Assembly: GCF_029626265.1 (NCBI RefSeq)
Contig: NZ_JARUBN010000001.1
Location: 8,125,001 to 8,189,000 of the forward strand
Length of the DNA stretch: 64,000 nucleotides
DNA from: Micromonospora sp. WMMD1102
GTDB lineage: Bacteria > Actinomycetota > Actinomycetes > Mycobacteriales > Micromonosporaceae
Direction: 5' to 3'
Shown: in pieces, positions 9,164 through 18,607 of the stretch
How positions within the stretch are numbered: the stretch's first letter is position 1
Layout: each line of letters starts with the position of its first letter
Made by a program: the position numbers and the translations under genes
The notes under the pieces: generated by a model
The model's input: only the letters and a program-made list of their open reading frames with translations
Database searches by the model: none
What the model was told of the DNA's origin: nothing

Positions 9164-10354
9164 ATGACCAGGTACGTGATCGTGGGCGGCGGGATCCTCG
9201 GGCTCGCGGTGGCGCACCGGCTGCGTGCCGACCGGCCCCGGGACACGGTGACCGTGCTGGAGAAGGAGTCCGGCTGGGCCGCCCACCAGACCGGCCACAA
9301 CTCCGGGGTGATCCACGCCGGGGTCTACTACCGGCCGGGCAGCCTGAAGGCGACCCTGTGCCGGGCCGGCAGCGCCTCGATGGTGCGGTTCTGCGCGGAG
9401 CAGGGACTGCCGTACGAGGTCTGCGGCAAGCTGGTCATCGCCACCGAACCGGCCGAACTGTCCCGGCTGCACGCCCTGCACGAGCGGGCGGTCGGCAACG
9501 GGCTGCCGGTGACCCTTGTCGACCCGATCGAGGCGGCCGAGTACGAGCCGCACGTCGCCGCCGTCGCCGCGCTGCGGGTCGCCTCGACCGGGATCGTCGA
9601 CTTCGGCGCGGTCTGCCGGCGGCTCGCCGAACTCCTCGCCGGCAGCGGCGCCGAGCTGCGCCTGCGCACCCGGGTCACCGGGATCCAGGCCCGACCCGGC
9701 GAGCTGGTGGTGCGCACCGACGCGGGCGATGTCACCGGCGACGTACTCGTGAACTGCGCCGGGCTGCACGCCGACCGGCTCGCCCGGCTGGCCGGCATCT
9801 ACCCGCCGGCCCGGATAGTGCCGTTCCGGGGCGAGTACTACGAGTTGGTCCCGCAGCGGCGAGAGCTGGTCCGTGGACTGATCTATCCGGTGCCCGACCC
9901 GCAGTTCCCGTTCCTCGGCGTACACCTGACCCGCATGGTCGACCAGACCGTGCACGCCGGCCCGAACGCGGTGCTGGCCACCGCCCGGGAGGGCTACTCG
10001 TGGCGCCGGTTCGACAGGCGCGACGTCTGGGAGCAGGTCGGCTACTCCGGCCTGTGGGCGCTGGCCCGCCGGCACTACCGGTACGGGCTGACCGAGGTGG
10101 CCCGGTCACTGTCCCGCAGGCGCTTCGCGGCCAGCCTGGCCCGGCTGGTGCCGGAGCTGACCGAAGCCGACATCGTCCCGGCCGGCGCCGGCGTGCGCGC
10201 CCAGGCGGTACGCCCGGACGGCACGCTGCTGGACGACTTCCTGATCGTCGAGGCGGACCGGCAGGTGCACGTCCTCAACGCACCGTCCCCGGCCGCGACC
10301 AGCTCGTTCGAGATCGCCCGGCACATCGTCGACAGACTCCCCGTCGACCGCTGA
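9164..10354 (+). CDS. lhgO: L-2-hydroxyglutarate oxidase
   Basis: 396 residues, a normal length. FAD-binding GGGILGLAVAHRL at the N-terminus, then the LhgO hallmarks HQTGHNSGVIHAGVYYRPGS, FRGEYYEL and a C-terminal GAGVRAQAV...DGTLLDDF stretch. Oxidises L-2-hydroxyglutarate to 2-oxoglutarate with electrons to the membrane quinone pool or oxygen, repairing a by-product of central metabolism. ATG chosen because GGGGAG lies at 9153-9158. Apparently monocistronic. Confidence 0.92.
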   Translation: MTRYVIVGGGILGLAVAHRLRADRPRDTVTVLEKESGWAAHQTGHNSGVIHAGVYYRPGSLKATLCRAGSASMVRFCAEQGLPYEVCGKLVIATEPAELSRLHALHERAVGNGLPVTLVDPIEAAEYEPHVAAVAALRVASTGIVDFGAVCRRLAELLAGSGAELRLRTRVTGIQARPGELVVRTDAGDVTGDVLVNCAGLHADRLARLAGIYPPARIVPFRGEYYELVPQRRELVRGLIYPVPDPQFPFLGVHLTRMVDQTVHAGPNAVLATAREGYSWRRFDRRDVWEQVGYSGLWALARRHYRYGLTEVARSLSRRRFAASLARLVPELTEADIVPAGAGVRAQAVRPDGTLLDDFLIVEADRQVHVLNAPSPAATSSFEIARHIVDRLPVDR

Positions 10355-10451
10355 CCATCGCCACCATCGATCATCACCACCATCAATCATCACGTTCCGT
10401 CACCGGATCGGGTGATGGTGATCGTCGACCGTCGCCGGTGACACTGGCCTG

Positions 10452-10691
10452 GTGGAGCGCCCCGTACCCGTCGCCATGCTGCTGGTCGGGGTCGCGTTCG
10501 GCCTGTTCGCGGGCGTCGCGTACGCGATGGCCCGGCGGGCCTGGACGGACTACCGCAAGATCCGGGCCAGCCTGCCCGGACTTCGTGGGACCGCGTGGGC
10601 GATGACCCGGATCGCTACCAGCCGTGTTGGCATCGTCCTGTTGATCTGCCTGGCCGCCGTCGGCTGGGCCGCCGTCGGCGGCGGACGCTGA
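10452..10691 (+). CDS. Small two-helix membrane protein
   Basis: 79 residues with two predicted transmembrane segments (about 8-26 and 59-76) joined by a basic loop. GTG start without a clear ribosome site, so possibly leaderless. Unknown function. It converges on the CrtU-like gene. Confidence 0.5.
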   Translation: MERPVPVAMLLVGVAFGLFAGVAYAMARRAWTDYRKIRASLPGLRGTAWAMTRIATSRVGIVLLICLAAVGWAAVGGGR

Positions 10692-10724
10692 GCCCCTGGA
10701 CGGCACGGAGTCAGCGGCGCCGGG

Positions 10725-12242
10725 TCAGCGGCCGGCTGGGGGGCGGCCGGCTCGGGAACGCTGGGCCAGCAGGCCGTACCGGCGGATGGTGCGGACCGGT
10801 TCGGTGCCGGCGCCGGCCCGCCGGAGGATGTGGTTGGCGGCGAGGATGCCGGTCAGGGCGGCCCGCTCCAGCAGCGCGCTGGGCAGCTCGGTCCCGATCC
10901 CGTCACCGGCCAGGTAGAGCCGGTCCGCGTCGGTGAGCACGCCGGGCCGGTCGGCCGAGCGGCCCGGCGGGAACGCCGGGGCCTGCCGCTCGACCCGGCA
11001 GCGCAGGTCACGGACCGGCAGGTCGGCCACCTCGGGCCAGAGTCCGGCCAACTCGGCCCGCATCCGCCGGGCCAGCTCCGGCGCGGGCACCTCCGCCGGG
11101 CAGGCGTACGCGTGCAGTTCCAGCACCGATCCGCCGGTCCGGGCGGCCCAGCGGCGGGACTCCGCCTCCAGCCGGTGGTAGAGGGTGACCGAGTCCAGGG
11201 TGTCCTGTCGGGACACCCCGCTGAACACCGCCCGGTCCGGGGAGACGTCGCCGGCCAGCCAGTACCGGGCGACCGCGTACGGCGGCCCGGTGCCGGACCG
11301 GGCCACCTGCCCGGCGAGTACGGGTGCCCGGGCGGCCAGCTCCGGCGAGCCGGCCAGCAGCGCGGCCAGGGCCGGCGGGTCCACCGCCAGCACCACGTCC
11401 CGGGCCCGGTGCCGCTCCCCGGCGGCGGTCTCCAGCCGCCAGCCGTCGCCGTCGGGCCGCACCGACGTCACCGGCTGCCCGAGCAGGATCCGGGCGCCGT
11501 GCCGGCGCAGGTGCGCGGCGAGCGGCGTCCAGATCGCCGACTCGTAGTCCCGGTCCGGGGCGTCGAAGCCGAGCCCTTCCGGATTGCCGAGGAAATAGAA
11601 GTGGAAGTTGGCCAGCAGTTCCGCCGCCGAGAGGTCGGCCTCGTGGTTGAAGAACGAGTGCGAGAAGACCTCGAAGAGCATCGCCCGGGCCCGGTCCGGC
11701 AGCCGGAGTGCGTCGAGCAGCTCGGCGGCGCTGGTGTCGTCGAGTTCGGCGTACGTGTGCCGGGAATGGTAGGCGAGCAGTGGCAGTGCGGCCTGGGTGT
11801 CCATCCGGCGCAGGTCGGCCAGGCGCAGGCTGGGGCTGCGGGCCAGCAGGGCGAGCAGGTTCCACGGCGGTTTCGCCGGCAGCCGGCCGAAGTCCTCGGC
11901 CGGCCAGTCGGCGTGCAGCACCGGGTAACCGGGTACCGGCCGGAGCAGCGCCAGCGCCGGATCGATCCGGCGCAGGATCGACCGCAGGTTGTAGTACTGC
12001 CGGAAGAAGGCGTGGAAACCGTGGTCTACCGGCGCGACCGTGCCGTCGGCCAGCGTCTCCGACCGGGTGTCGAGCCGGCCGCCGAGCCGGGGACGCGCCT
12101 CCAGCACGGTGACCCGGACACCCCGCTCGGCGAGCACGATCGCCGCCGAGATGCCCGCGACTCCGCCACCGACGACCAGCGCCTCGGTGGGCTGCCGGAC
12201 CCGACCCGGGCCGACCGGCTCGGCTGGCCGTCGTCGCATCAC
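10725..12242 (-). CDS. CrtU-like FAD-dependent oxidoreductase
   Basis: 505 residues. N-terminal FAD dinucleotide fold VVGGGVAGISAAIVLAERG and a GG motif (RLGGRLDTRS), then HGFHAFFRQYYNLRSILRR, FEVFSHSFFNHEADLSAAEL and NFHFYFLGNPEGLGFD, signature segments of carotenoid phi-ring synthases such as CrtU, which desaturate and shift methyl groups on beta-ionone rings. C-terminal LYLAGDGI completes the amine-oxidase fold. No other carotenoid genes are near, so a substrate other than beta-carotene is possible. Its ATG overlaps the stop of the preceding gene, so the two are translationally coupled. Confidence 0.65.
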   Translation of the reverse strand: MMRRRPAEPVGPGRVRQPTEALVVGGGVAGISAAIVLAERGVRVTVLEARPRLGGRLDTRSETLADGTVAPVDHGFHAFFRQYYNLRSILRRIDPALALLRPVPGYPVLHADWPAEDFGRLPAKPPWNLLALLARSPSLRLADLRRMDTQAALPLLAYHSRHTYAELDDTSAAELLDALRLPDRARAMLFEVFSHSFFNHEADLSAAELLANFHFYFLGNPEGLGFDAPDRDYESAIWTPLAAHLRRHGARILLGQPVTSVRPDGDGWRLETAAGERHRARDVVLAVDPPALAALLAGSPELAARAPVLAGQVARSGTGPPYAVARYWLAGDVSPDRAVFSGVSRQDTLDSVTLYHRLEAESRRWAARTGGSVLELHAYACPAEVPAPELARRMRAELAGLWPEVADLPVRDLRCRVERQAPAFPPGRSADRPGVLTDADRLYLAGDGIGTELPSALLERAALTGILAANHILRRAGAGTEPVRTIRRYGLLAQRSRAGRPPAGR

Positions 12243-12775
12243 GACTCCTCGGACGGCGGCGACGGCGGGGACTGTGGCGACGGCGCGGACGGCGGGGACG
12301 GCGGGCGGCAGCTCGGTGGGCGGTCCGAGGCGGGCCAGACGTACGGCACCTCCGGCACGTCGCCGAAGATCGGTCCATAGTGCACCGGATCCTTGCGCAG
12401 CAGCGAGGAGCGGTGACTCAGGTGCAGCTCCTCCCGGCCGATCCAGGGTGGCAGCTCACCGGCGGTGGAAAGCTCGGGCTGGCGGCGTACCTCGGTCAGG
12501 CCGCAGGTGGCGGCGAGGTCGGCGACCAGGGTCGCGGCGCAGGTGTCGGCCCGGCCGGTCGAGACCCACTCGGCGCAGATGTCGAGGCCGTACCGGACCA
12601 GCGCCTCCTCGTAGCCGGCCCACATCTTCACCGCCGGATGGTGCCGCCAGCCGTAGCCGGGGCGGACCAGGCCGCGGAGCACCTGGATCGTCTCGACCCG
12701 CTGCTTGCCCAGCCGCAACTGGTCGAGACTCCGGGCGGTCTCGCCGAAGTCCGGATACGGCAGGAAGGTCTGCAT
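12239..12775 (-). CDS. Pyrimidine-dimer-glycosylase-like (MSMEG_6728-type) protein
   Basis: 178 residues. The N-terminal MQTFLPYPDF and LDQLRLGKQRVE, GYGWRHHPAVKMWAGYE and HLSHRSSLLRKDP...YGPIF match the small family related to phage T4 endonuclease V (Pyr_excise), in mycobacteria named after MSMEG_6728. A Pro/Ser-rich tail of about 30 residues is extra. Possible DNA repair role at cyclobutane dimers, inferred from family only. Stop overlaps the start of the CrtU-like gene; a light- or oxidative-stress link between the two would make sense but is a guess. Confidence 0.7.
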   Translation of the reverse strand: MQTFLPYPDFGETARSLDQLRLGKQRVETIQVLRGLVRPGYGWRHHPAVKMWAGYEEALVRYGLDICAEWVSTGRADTCAATLVADLAATCGLTEVRRQPELSTAGELPPWIGREELHLSHRSSLLRKDPVHYGPIFGDVPEVPYVWPASDRPPSCRPPSPPSAPSPQSPPSPPSEES

Positions 12776-12892
12776 CCGGATGCACTACCCGTGACCGGGT
12801 TCGCCATGCTTCACCACGGTAGGTAATTGTACGGTCTCGTCCGGTTTCGAGTGGCTCCCGTCTGCTGATCACAGTGACTACCATCGGCGGGC

Positions 12893-14866
12893 ATGGCGGA
12901 TCTCTGGCGTACCCGGGCCCGGCGCGCGTTCGAGACCCGACTGCGGGACGGCCTGCGGACCAACGGCGACCACCGCCCGCACTACGTCGTCTGCGGCCAG
13001 GACGCCCTCGCCGTCCACCTGGTCAGCGAACTGCTCGGCAACGATCCGCAGGGCAGCGCCGTACGGGTGACAGTGATCGTGCCGCACCGGCGCCGCCCCG
13101 ACGGGCCGGACATCCGCGCGATCCGGGGCATCCGGGTGGTCCAGTCGGACCGGCTCGACGAGGAGACCTTCAAGACCGCCGGGCTGGTCGGGGCGGACGG
13201 ACTGGCCCTGCTGCACCAGGACGACGTCGGCAACATCCACGCCGCACTCTGCGCCCAGGAGGTCGAACCGGACCTGCGGGTGGTGCTGCGGATGTTCAAC
13301 ATGAGCCTCGGCAACGGCATCCGGCAACTCTTCCCGAACAGCGCCGTACTCTCCGACGCCTCGATGGCCGCCCCGGCGTTCGTCGCGGCGGCGCTCGGCG
13401 AGGTGGCGCCGACGTACTTCCGGCACGGCGGTCGTACCCTCTTCGTCGCCGACCGGAGCGAGGTCCGGCCGGAGCAGGTGGTCTGCGGGCTGGCCGACAC
13501 CCGCGACCCGCACCATCCGGTGGTGCTGCCGGCCGACCCCGCCGACGCCGACCTGGTGCTGGCCGAGGCGGACGGCCAGGTCGGCACCGAGCAGGCCACC
13601 CGGCGGCGGCTGCTGCGCCGGCAGCGGGGTGAGCGGCGTACCCAGCACTGGCGGCGGCACCGGATCGCGGCCCTGCTCCGGGCGGTACGCTCGTTCGCCA
13701 CCCGCAAGATCGGGATGGCCACCATCGCGGTACTCGCGGTGATGGTGGTGCTCGGCGCCATGCTCTCGCTCGCCGAGCACACCAGCATCGGCAACGCGAT
13801 CTACCTGACCCTGGTGACCACGATCGTCGGCGCCGATCCGGACCTCGAAAAAGGCGCGGCGGCCCAGATACTCCAGGTGGTGCTGAACCTGGCCGGGCTG
13901 GCGCTGATCCCGCTGATCACCGCCGCGGTGGTGGACGGGATCGTCAAGGCCCGGCTGGCGCTGGACGCCGGCCTGCTGCCCGGCGAACGCAGCGGACACG
14001 TCGTGGTGGTGGGCCTGGGCAACGTCGGTACCCGGGTGATGTGGCAGCTCAACGACCTCGGCGTCGAGGTGGTCGCGATCGACCAGGACCCGGAGGCCCG
14101 GGGCGCGGCGGTCGCCCGCCGGCTGGACATCCCGCTGATCATCGGCGACGCCGCCCGGGAGGAGACCCTGGACGCCGCCTCGGTCGGCACCGCGCAGGCC
14201 CTGGTGGTGGTCTCCACCGACGACGTGACGAACCTCCAGGCGGCACTGAACGCCCGGACGCTCCGCCCCGAGCTGCGGGTGGTGCTGCGGCTCTTCGACG
14301 GCGACTTCGCGCAGCGGATCCAGAAGACCTTCCGGATCGGCGTCTCCCGCAGCGTCTCCTACCTGGCCGCGCCCTCCTTCTCGGCGGCCCTGCTGAACCG
14401 GGCGGTGATCGCGACGATCCCGGTCGCCCGGCACGCGCTGCTGGTCGCCGAGGTGCCGATCGCGCCGGGCTCGGCCCTGGCCGGGCAGCGCCTCGGGGTG
14501 GTCGGCCAGGCGGAGTGGGTCCGGGTGGTCGCGCTCACCGGTGCCGGTCAGCGGCGTTCCGAGTGGTCGCCGGCAGCGGAGCACCAGCTCCGCCCCGGGG
14601 ACGTGCTGACCGTCGTCGTCCGGCGGGCCGGCCTGAACCGGCTGCTCCGGGAGGCGAGTACGCCACCGCCGCCGGCTCTGGACTCGGGTGCGGTGCCGGC
14701 GGGTCGACCGGCCGACCCGGCGGGCTGGTCGTCGGATCCGAGCCGGCCCAGCCGGCGGACGGTACCCCGGCAGTCGGGCCGGGCGGCCACCCGGAGCCAG
14801 CCGGGCCGGCCGACCCGGCGAATCCAGCCGAACCCGTCGCCGTCCCGCGGCCCCGATCCGCAGTAG
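12893..14866 (+). CDS. Potassium-channel-like protein with two RCK/TrkA-N domains
   Basis: 657 residues. A first NAD-binding RCK domain (about 29-170), then two hydrophobic segments (about 273-293 and 325-347) flanking a pore-like TLVTTIVGADP stretch, then a second RCK domain starting VVVVGLGNVGTRV (about 368) and a TrkA-C-like end with LRPGDVLTVVV. The canonical TVGYG filter is not present, so ion selectivity is uncertain; the architecture resembles the CASTOR/DMI1-type channel family. The last 60 residues are Pro/Arg-rich. A TACCAT box eight bases before the ATG suggests a leaderless transcript. Confidence 0.78.
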   Translation: MADLWRTRARRAFETRLRDGLRTNGDHRPHYVVCGQDALAVHLVSELLGNDPQGSAVRVTVIVPHRRRPDGPDIRAIRGIRVVQSDRLDEETFKTAGLVGADGLALLHQDDVGNIHAALCAQEVEPDLRVVLRMFNMSLGNGIRQLFPNSAVLSDASMAAPAFVAAALGEVAPTYFRHGGRTLFVADRSEVRPEQVVCGLADTRDPHHPVVLPADPADADLVLAEADGQVGTEQATRRRLLRRQRGERRTQHWRRHRIAALLRAVRSFATRKIGMATIAVLAVMVVLGAMLSLAEHTSIGNAIYLTLVTTIVGADPDLEKGAAAQILQVVLNLAGLALIPLITAAVVDGIVKARLALDAGLLPGERSGHVVVVGLGNVGTRVMWQLNDLGVEVVAIDQDPEARGAAVARRLDIPLIIGDAAREETLDAASVGTAQALVVVSTDDVTNLQAALNARTLRPELRVVLRLFDGDFAQRIQKTFRIGVSRSVSYLAAPSFSAALLNRAVIATIPVARHALLVAEVPIAPGSALAGQRLGVVGQAEWVRVVALTGAGQRRSEWSPAAEHQLRPGDVLTVVVRRAGLNRLLREASTPPPPALDSGAVPAGRPADPAGWSSDPSRPSRRTVPRQSGRAATRSQPGRPTRRIQPNPSPSRGPDPQ

Positions 14867-14885
14867 CCAGTAGGCAGGTAGCGAA

Positions 14886-16097
14886 TCAGCCGACGTCGAC
14901 GCCGAGTACGGCCTGTTCGTCCGGGCGGTGCACCAGTTCGTCGGCGAGGAACGACTGCACGGCCGGCGCCAGCCCGACGTCCCGGCCGGCCCGTTCGGAC
15001 AGCCGCCAGCGGTGCTCGATGACCTGTGCGAAGAGTTCCGCCGCCTCGAGTTTGTTGCGCAGGTGCGCCGGCACCGCCCGGACCACCGGCTCGAAGACCT
15101 CGGTCAGCCAGCGGTGCGCCGCCTGCTGCTCGTCGGTGAGGTCGCTCTCCGCCCGGTAGGTGTCCAGGTCGTTGAGGAGCCGGCGGGCCTGGTTCTCCTC
15201 GGCGTCCAGCCCGGTCAGCCGGAGCAGCCGACGGGTGTGGTAGCCGGCGTCGACCACCTTGGGCCGCACCAGGTAGCGCCCACCGTCCACCACCGACATC
15301 GCCACCTCGGCGACGTCGAAGCCGAGTTCGTTGAGCCGGCGGATCCGGCCCTCGATGTCGTGCCGGGCCTCCCGCTCGACCTGCTGCTCGTAGGTGATCT
15401 CGTGCCACAGTCGCTGGTAGCGGAGTACCACCTCCTCGCAGACCACCTCCGGGTCGATCGAGGGGTGCAGCAGGCCGGCGGCCTCCAGGTCCAGCGCCTC
15501 GCCGAAGATGTTGACCCGGGCGATCTCCAGGTCCTCGTCCCGCTGCCCGTTGGAGAGCCGGGAGTGCAGCGCACCGGTCTCGGCGTCGACCAGGTAGGCG
15601 GCGAAGGCACCGGCGTCCCGCCGGAACAGGGTGTTGGACAGCGAGCAGTCGCCCCAGAAGAAGCCGGTCAGGTGCATCCGGACGATAAGCGCGGCGAGCG
15701 CGTCGAGCAGCCGGCTCAGCGTCTCGGGGCGCAGCGTGTGCGAGAAGAGCGCCCGGTACGGCAGGCTGAACTGGAGGTGCCGGGTGATCAACACCGGGTC
15801 GAGCGGTTCGCCGCGCTCGTCGTGTCGGTCGGCGACGATCGCCACCGCCTCCACCGACGGGAAGTCGATCCGTTCCAGCGAACGGAGCAGGTCGTACTCG
15901 CGCTCGGCCACCCGCTCGCCGGTCTCCTTGACCGCGTAGACGGTGCCGGCGAGCCGGACGAACCGGACGATGTGCCGGGAGATTCCCTGGGGCAGCGCCA
16001 CCAACTGGTCGGCGGGCCACTGCTCCAGCGGGGTCGACCAGGGAAGGTCGAGCAGCGCCGGGTCGACGAGGGCCGAGGTGATCCGCACGGGTACCAA
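14886..16097 (-). CDS. DUF4032 domain protein with kinase-like front
   Basis: About 403 residues from TTG at 16097 (GTG at 16088 is equally possible; both precede RITSALVDPALLDLPW, the usual N-terminus). The first half has a lipopolysaccharide-kinase-like look (VYAVKETGERVAEREYDLL, MHLTGFFWGDCSLSNTLFRRD, YLVDAETG: Lys, catalytic loop with Asp/Asn and DAE in place of DFG). The second half is DUF4032. Conserved in actinobacteria; biochemical role not established. Converges on the channel gene with 19 bp between stops. Confidence 0.82.
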   Translation of the reverse strand: MVPVRITSALVDPALLDLPWSTPLEQWPADQLVALPQGISRHIVRFVRLAGTVYAVKETGERVAEREYDLLRSLERIDFPSVEAVAIVADRHDERGEPLDPVLITRHLQFSLPYRALFSHTLRPETLSRLLDALAALIVRMHLTGFFWGDCSLSNTLFRRDAGAFAAYLVDAETGALHSRLSNGQRDEDLEIARVNIFGEALDLEAAGLLHPSIDPEVVCEEVVLRYQRLWHEITYEQQVEREARHDIEGRIRRLNELGFDVAEVAMSVVDGGRYLVRPKVVDAGYHTRRLLRLTGLDAEENQARRLLNDLDTYRAESDLTDEQQAAHRWLTEVFEPVVRAVPAHLRNKLEAAELFAQVIEHRWRLSERAGRDVGLAPAVQSFLADELVHRPDEQAVLGVDVG

Positions 16098-16185
16098 GCA
16101 TGCCGCTCTGGAGCGCGTCGCGCCGCTCCGCGTGGGCGGGCACACACCGCCGACTCCGCCCGACCGGCCCGGTAGCGTGGTGCGA

Positions 16186-16938
16186 ATGCGGGAAACCACC
16201 ACGGTACGCCGACCGTTGCGGCTGCGCCCGGTCCGTCCGGCCGGCTGGTGGCTCGACGGCGTACTCGTCGCGGCGGTGGTCGGGTTGACCGCCGCGCTCG
16301 CCGCCGGCCAGCTGCTCGGCCTGGATCTGGCAGTACGGGACTGGGTCGACGCGCACCGGCCGGGGCCGGCGTACTGGGTGGCCCGGGTGTTCAACTCGCT
16401 GGGCCAGGGCGGCTGGTTCCTGATGCCTATCGCGTTCGGGCTGGCGGCGCTGGTCGGCTGGCGTACCCGGTCGGTCCGGCCACTGCTGGTGCCGGTCGGC
16501 GCGTTCGTGCTGACCTCGTTCACGATCGGCCCGATGAAGCTGTGGTTGGACCGCGGCTATCCGCACAACTTCGAGCTGCCGCATCCGGAGGAGCTGTTCA
16601 GCGACCCGGTGGACGGCACGGCGTACCCGTCCGGGCACGTGGCGAACGCCGTCGTCTGGTACGCCGCGATCGCGCTCCTGTTCGCCGCGCTGCTGCGTAC
16701 GCTGGACCGCCCCGACGCCCCGCCCGCGCTCTACGCCGCGATCCGGCTGGTGCCGCCGGTGATCGTCTTCTGCACCACCACCTACCTCGGCTGGCACTGG
16801 ATCACCGACTCGGTCGCCGGGTTGCTGCTCGGGCTCTTCCTCGGCCGGCTGCTCGACCGGGTGCCCTGGGACGACCTGCCGCTGCCCGCCCTGCCCGGTG
16901 GACTGCACCGTCGCGGAGTGTTCACCGACGACCTCTAG
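16186..16938 (+). CDS. PAP2-family membrane phosphatase
   Basis: 250 residues with about six transmembrane helices. The PAP2 active-site motifs are present in order: KLWLDRGYP, YPSGH (with the catalytic His) and LGWHWITDSVAG (His-Asp pair). Removes phosphate from lipid pyrophosphates or phosphatidic acid at the outer membrane face; exact lipid unknown. TAGCGT at 16173-16178 lies seven bases before the ATG, and no ribosome site is seen, so probably leaderless. Stop codon TAG forms part of the -10 box of the next gene. Confidence 0.88.
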   Translation: MRETTTVRRPLRLRPVRPAGWWLDGVLVAAVVGLTAALAAGQLLGLDLAVRDWVDAHRPGPAYWVARVFNSLGQGGWFLMPIAFGLAALVGWRTRSVRPLLVPVGAFVLTSFTIGPMKLWLDRGYPHNFELPHPEELFSDPVDGTAYPSGHVANAVVWYAAIALLFAALLRTLDRPDAPPALYAAIRLVPPVIVFCTTTYLGWHWITDSVAGLLLGLFLGRLLDRVPWDDLPLPALPGGLHRRGVFTDDL

Positions 16939-16949
16939 GCTTCGCCGTC

Positions 16950-18236
16950 ATGGAGAGCGCCGTGTCAGAGCTGGAGCGCCGGCTGGGCGTACGGGATGCG
17001 GTGGTCATCGGCCTGGGGTCGATGCTCGGGGCCGGGGTGTTCGTGGTCTTCGCCCCGGCGGCGGCCGCCGCCGGCAGCGGGTTCGGCCTGTTGGGCGCGC
17101 TGGCCGTCGCCGGACTGGTCGCCTACTGCAACGCCACCAGTTCGGCCCGGCTCGCCGCCCGCTATCCGGAGTCCGGCGGCACCTACGTGTACGGCCGGGA
17201 GCGCCTCGGCCCGTTCGCCGGTTTTCTCGCCGGCTGGGGCTTCGTGGTCGGCAAGACCGCGAGCTGTGCCGCGATGGCGCTGACCATCGGGGCGTACCTG
17301 TGGCCCGGCTACGCCCGCCCGGTGGCGGTGGCGGCCGTGCTGGCGGTGACCGGGGTGAACCTGCGCGGCGTGCGGAAGACGGCCCGGGTCACCCGTTGGC
17401 TGGTGACGGTCACCCTGGTGGTGCTCGCCCTGGTGGCCCTGGTGGGATTATTCGGCGGCGAGTTCCGGCCGGCACGCCTAGGTGACGCCGTCGGCGGGCC
17501 GGCCGGTGCCGGTGTGCTCACCGCCGCCGGGCTGCTCTTCTTCGCCTTCGCCGGATACGCCCGGATCGCCACCCTCGGCGAGGAGGTACGCGACCCCGCG
17601 CACACCATCCCCCGGGCGGTGCCGACCGCGCTCGGTCTGGTGCTGGTGATCTATCTGGGGCTGGCCGTGGTCGCGCTCTCGGTGCTCGGTCCGGCCCGGC
17701 TGGCGGCCTCCGCCGCGCCGCTCGCCGAGCTGGTGGACGCCTCCGGGCTGCCCGGGTTGGCCTGGCTGGTCCGGGCCGGTGCGACGGTGGCGGTGCTCGG
17801 GGTGCTGCTGGCGCTGGTCGCCGGGGTCGGCCGGACCACGCTGGCGATGGCCCGCCGCCGCGACCTGCCGGGCGGGCTGGCCGCCGTGCATCCGACGTAC
17901 CGGGTGCCGCACCGCGCCGAACTCGCCGTTGCCGCGGTGGTGGTGCTGGTGGTGGCGCTCGGCGACGTCCGGGGCGCGATCGGCTTCTCCAGTTGCACGG
18001 TGCTGGTCTACTACGCGATCACCAACGCCGCCGCGCTGACCCTGGGCCGGGATCCGGGCCGCCGGCTGCCGGTCCGGGCGGTGGCCGCCGTCGGGCTGGT
18101 CGGCTGCCTGCTGCTTGCGGTCACCCTGCCGGTCGGCAGTGTGCTGGCCGGGTTCGCCGTGCTCGCCGTCGGCGTGCTCGGCTACGCCGCCCGCCGGTTC
18201 GCCCGACCGGGCCGGGACTCGACAACCGGCCCATGA
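16950..18236 (+). CDS. APC-family amino-acid permease
   Basis: 428 residues with about 12 hydrophobic helices. Front end VIGLGSMLGAGVFVVFAPA matches the APC consensus Gly-rich first helix; YPESGGTYVYGRERLG and FAFAGYARIATLGEEVRDP are also typical. Likely proton- or exchange-driven amino-acid uptake; substrate not evident. TAGGCT at 16936-16941 is eight bases from the ATG, so expression is probably independent of the upstream PAP2 gene and leaderless. Confidence 0.88.
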   Translation: MESAVSELERRLGVRDAVVIGLGSMLGAGVFVVFAPAAAAAGSGFGLLGALAVAGLVAYCNATSSARLAARYPESGGTYVYGRERLGPFAGFLAGWGFVVGKTASCAAMALTIGAYLWPGYARPVAVAAVLAVTGVNLRGVRKTARVTRWLVTVTLVVLALVALVGLFGGEFRPARLGDAVGGPAGAGVLTAAGLLFFAFAGYARIATLGEEVRDPAHTIPRAVPTALGLVLVIYLGLAVVALSVLGPARLAASAAPLAELVDASGLPGLAWLVRAGATVAVLGVLLALVAGVGRTTLAMARRRDLPGGLAAVHPTYRVPHRAELAVAAVVVLVVALGDVRGAIGFSSCTVLVYYAITNAAALTLGRDPGRRLPVRAVAAVGLVGCLLLAVTLPVGSVLAGFAVLAVGVLGYAARRFARPGRDSTTGP

Positions 18237-18331
18237 CTGGCCGGCGGCCGGCCATACCCTTCTGGTACGAGGCCGGCGGTGCTACCGCCGGGTGACGCGG
18301 ACACCGCACCTCTTCTCCTAACCTCTGCGGC

Positions 18332-18607
18332 ATGAAGAAGGCCCTTGGCGCCGTCGGAATCCTGTTCGGGCTCTACCTGGTCGTCCGGGCCGTCGCCGAG
18401 CCGTTCGTGATCGACATGTCCGATCCCGCCACCTACCAGCAGGACTGGGGCGGACCGAGCCTGGCCGGAGTGCTCCTGGTCCACTGTGGTCCCGGGGTCG
18501 TCTCGGCGGGGTTGATCGGACTGGCCGCGCGTTCGTGGTGGCGACGGCGGCGGGCGGCAGCCGGGCATGGCGGTGCGGCGGACGGGCCAGGAGCCGGCCG
18601 CGACTAG
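18332..18607 (+). CDS. Small membrane protein
   Basis: 91 residues, two hydrophobic segments (about 5-22 and 44-66), basic Arg-rich and Gly/Ala tail. ATG seven bases after a TAACCT box, leaderless pattern. Its stop overlaps by 4 bases the stop of the convergent DHFR-like gene. Unknown function. Confidence 0.55.
   Translation: MKKALGAVGILFGLYLVVRAVAEPFVIDMSDPATYQQDWGGPSLAGVLLVHCGPGVVSAGLIGLAARSWWRRRRAAAGHGGAADGPGAGRD

Noticed and set aside
10355..10451. ATCATCACC/GGTGATGGTGAT dyad after lhgO as terminator
   Set aside because: Arms are imperfect and variably aligned; not firm enough to list.
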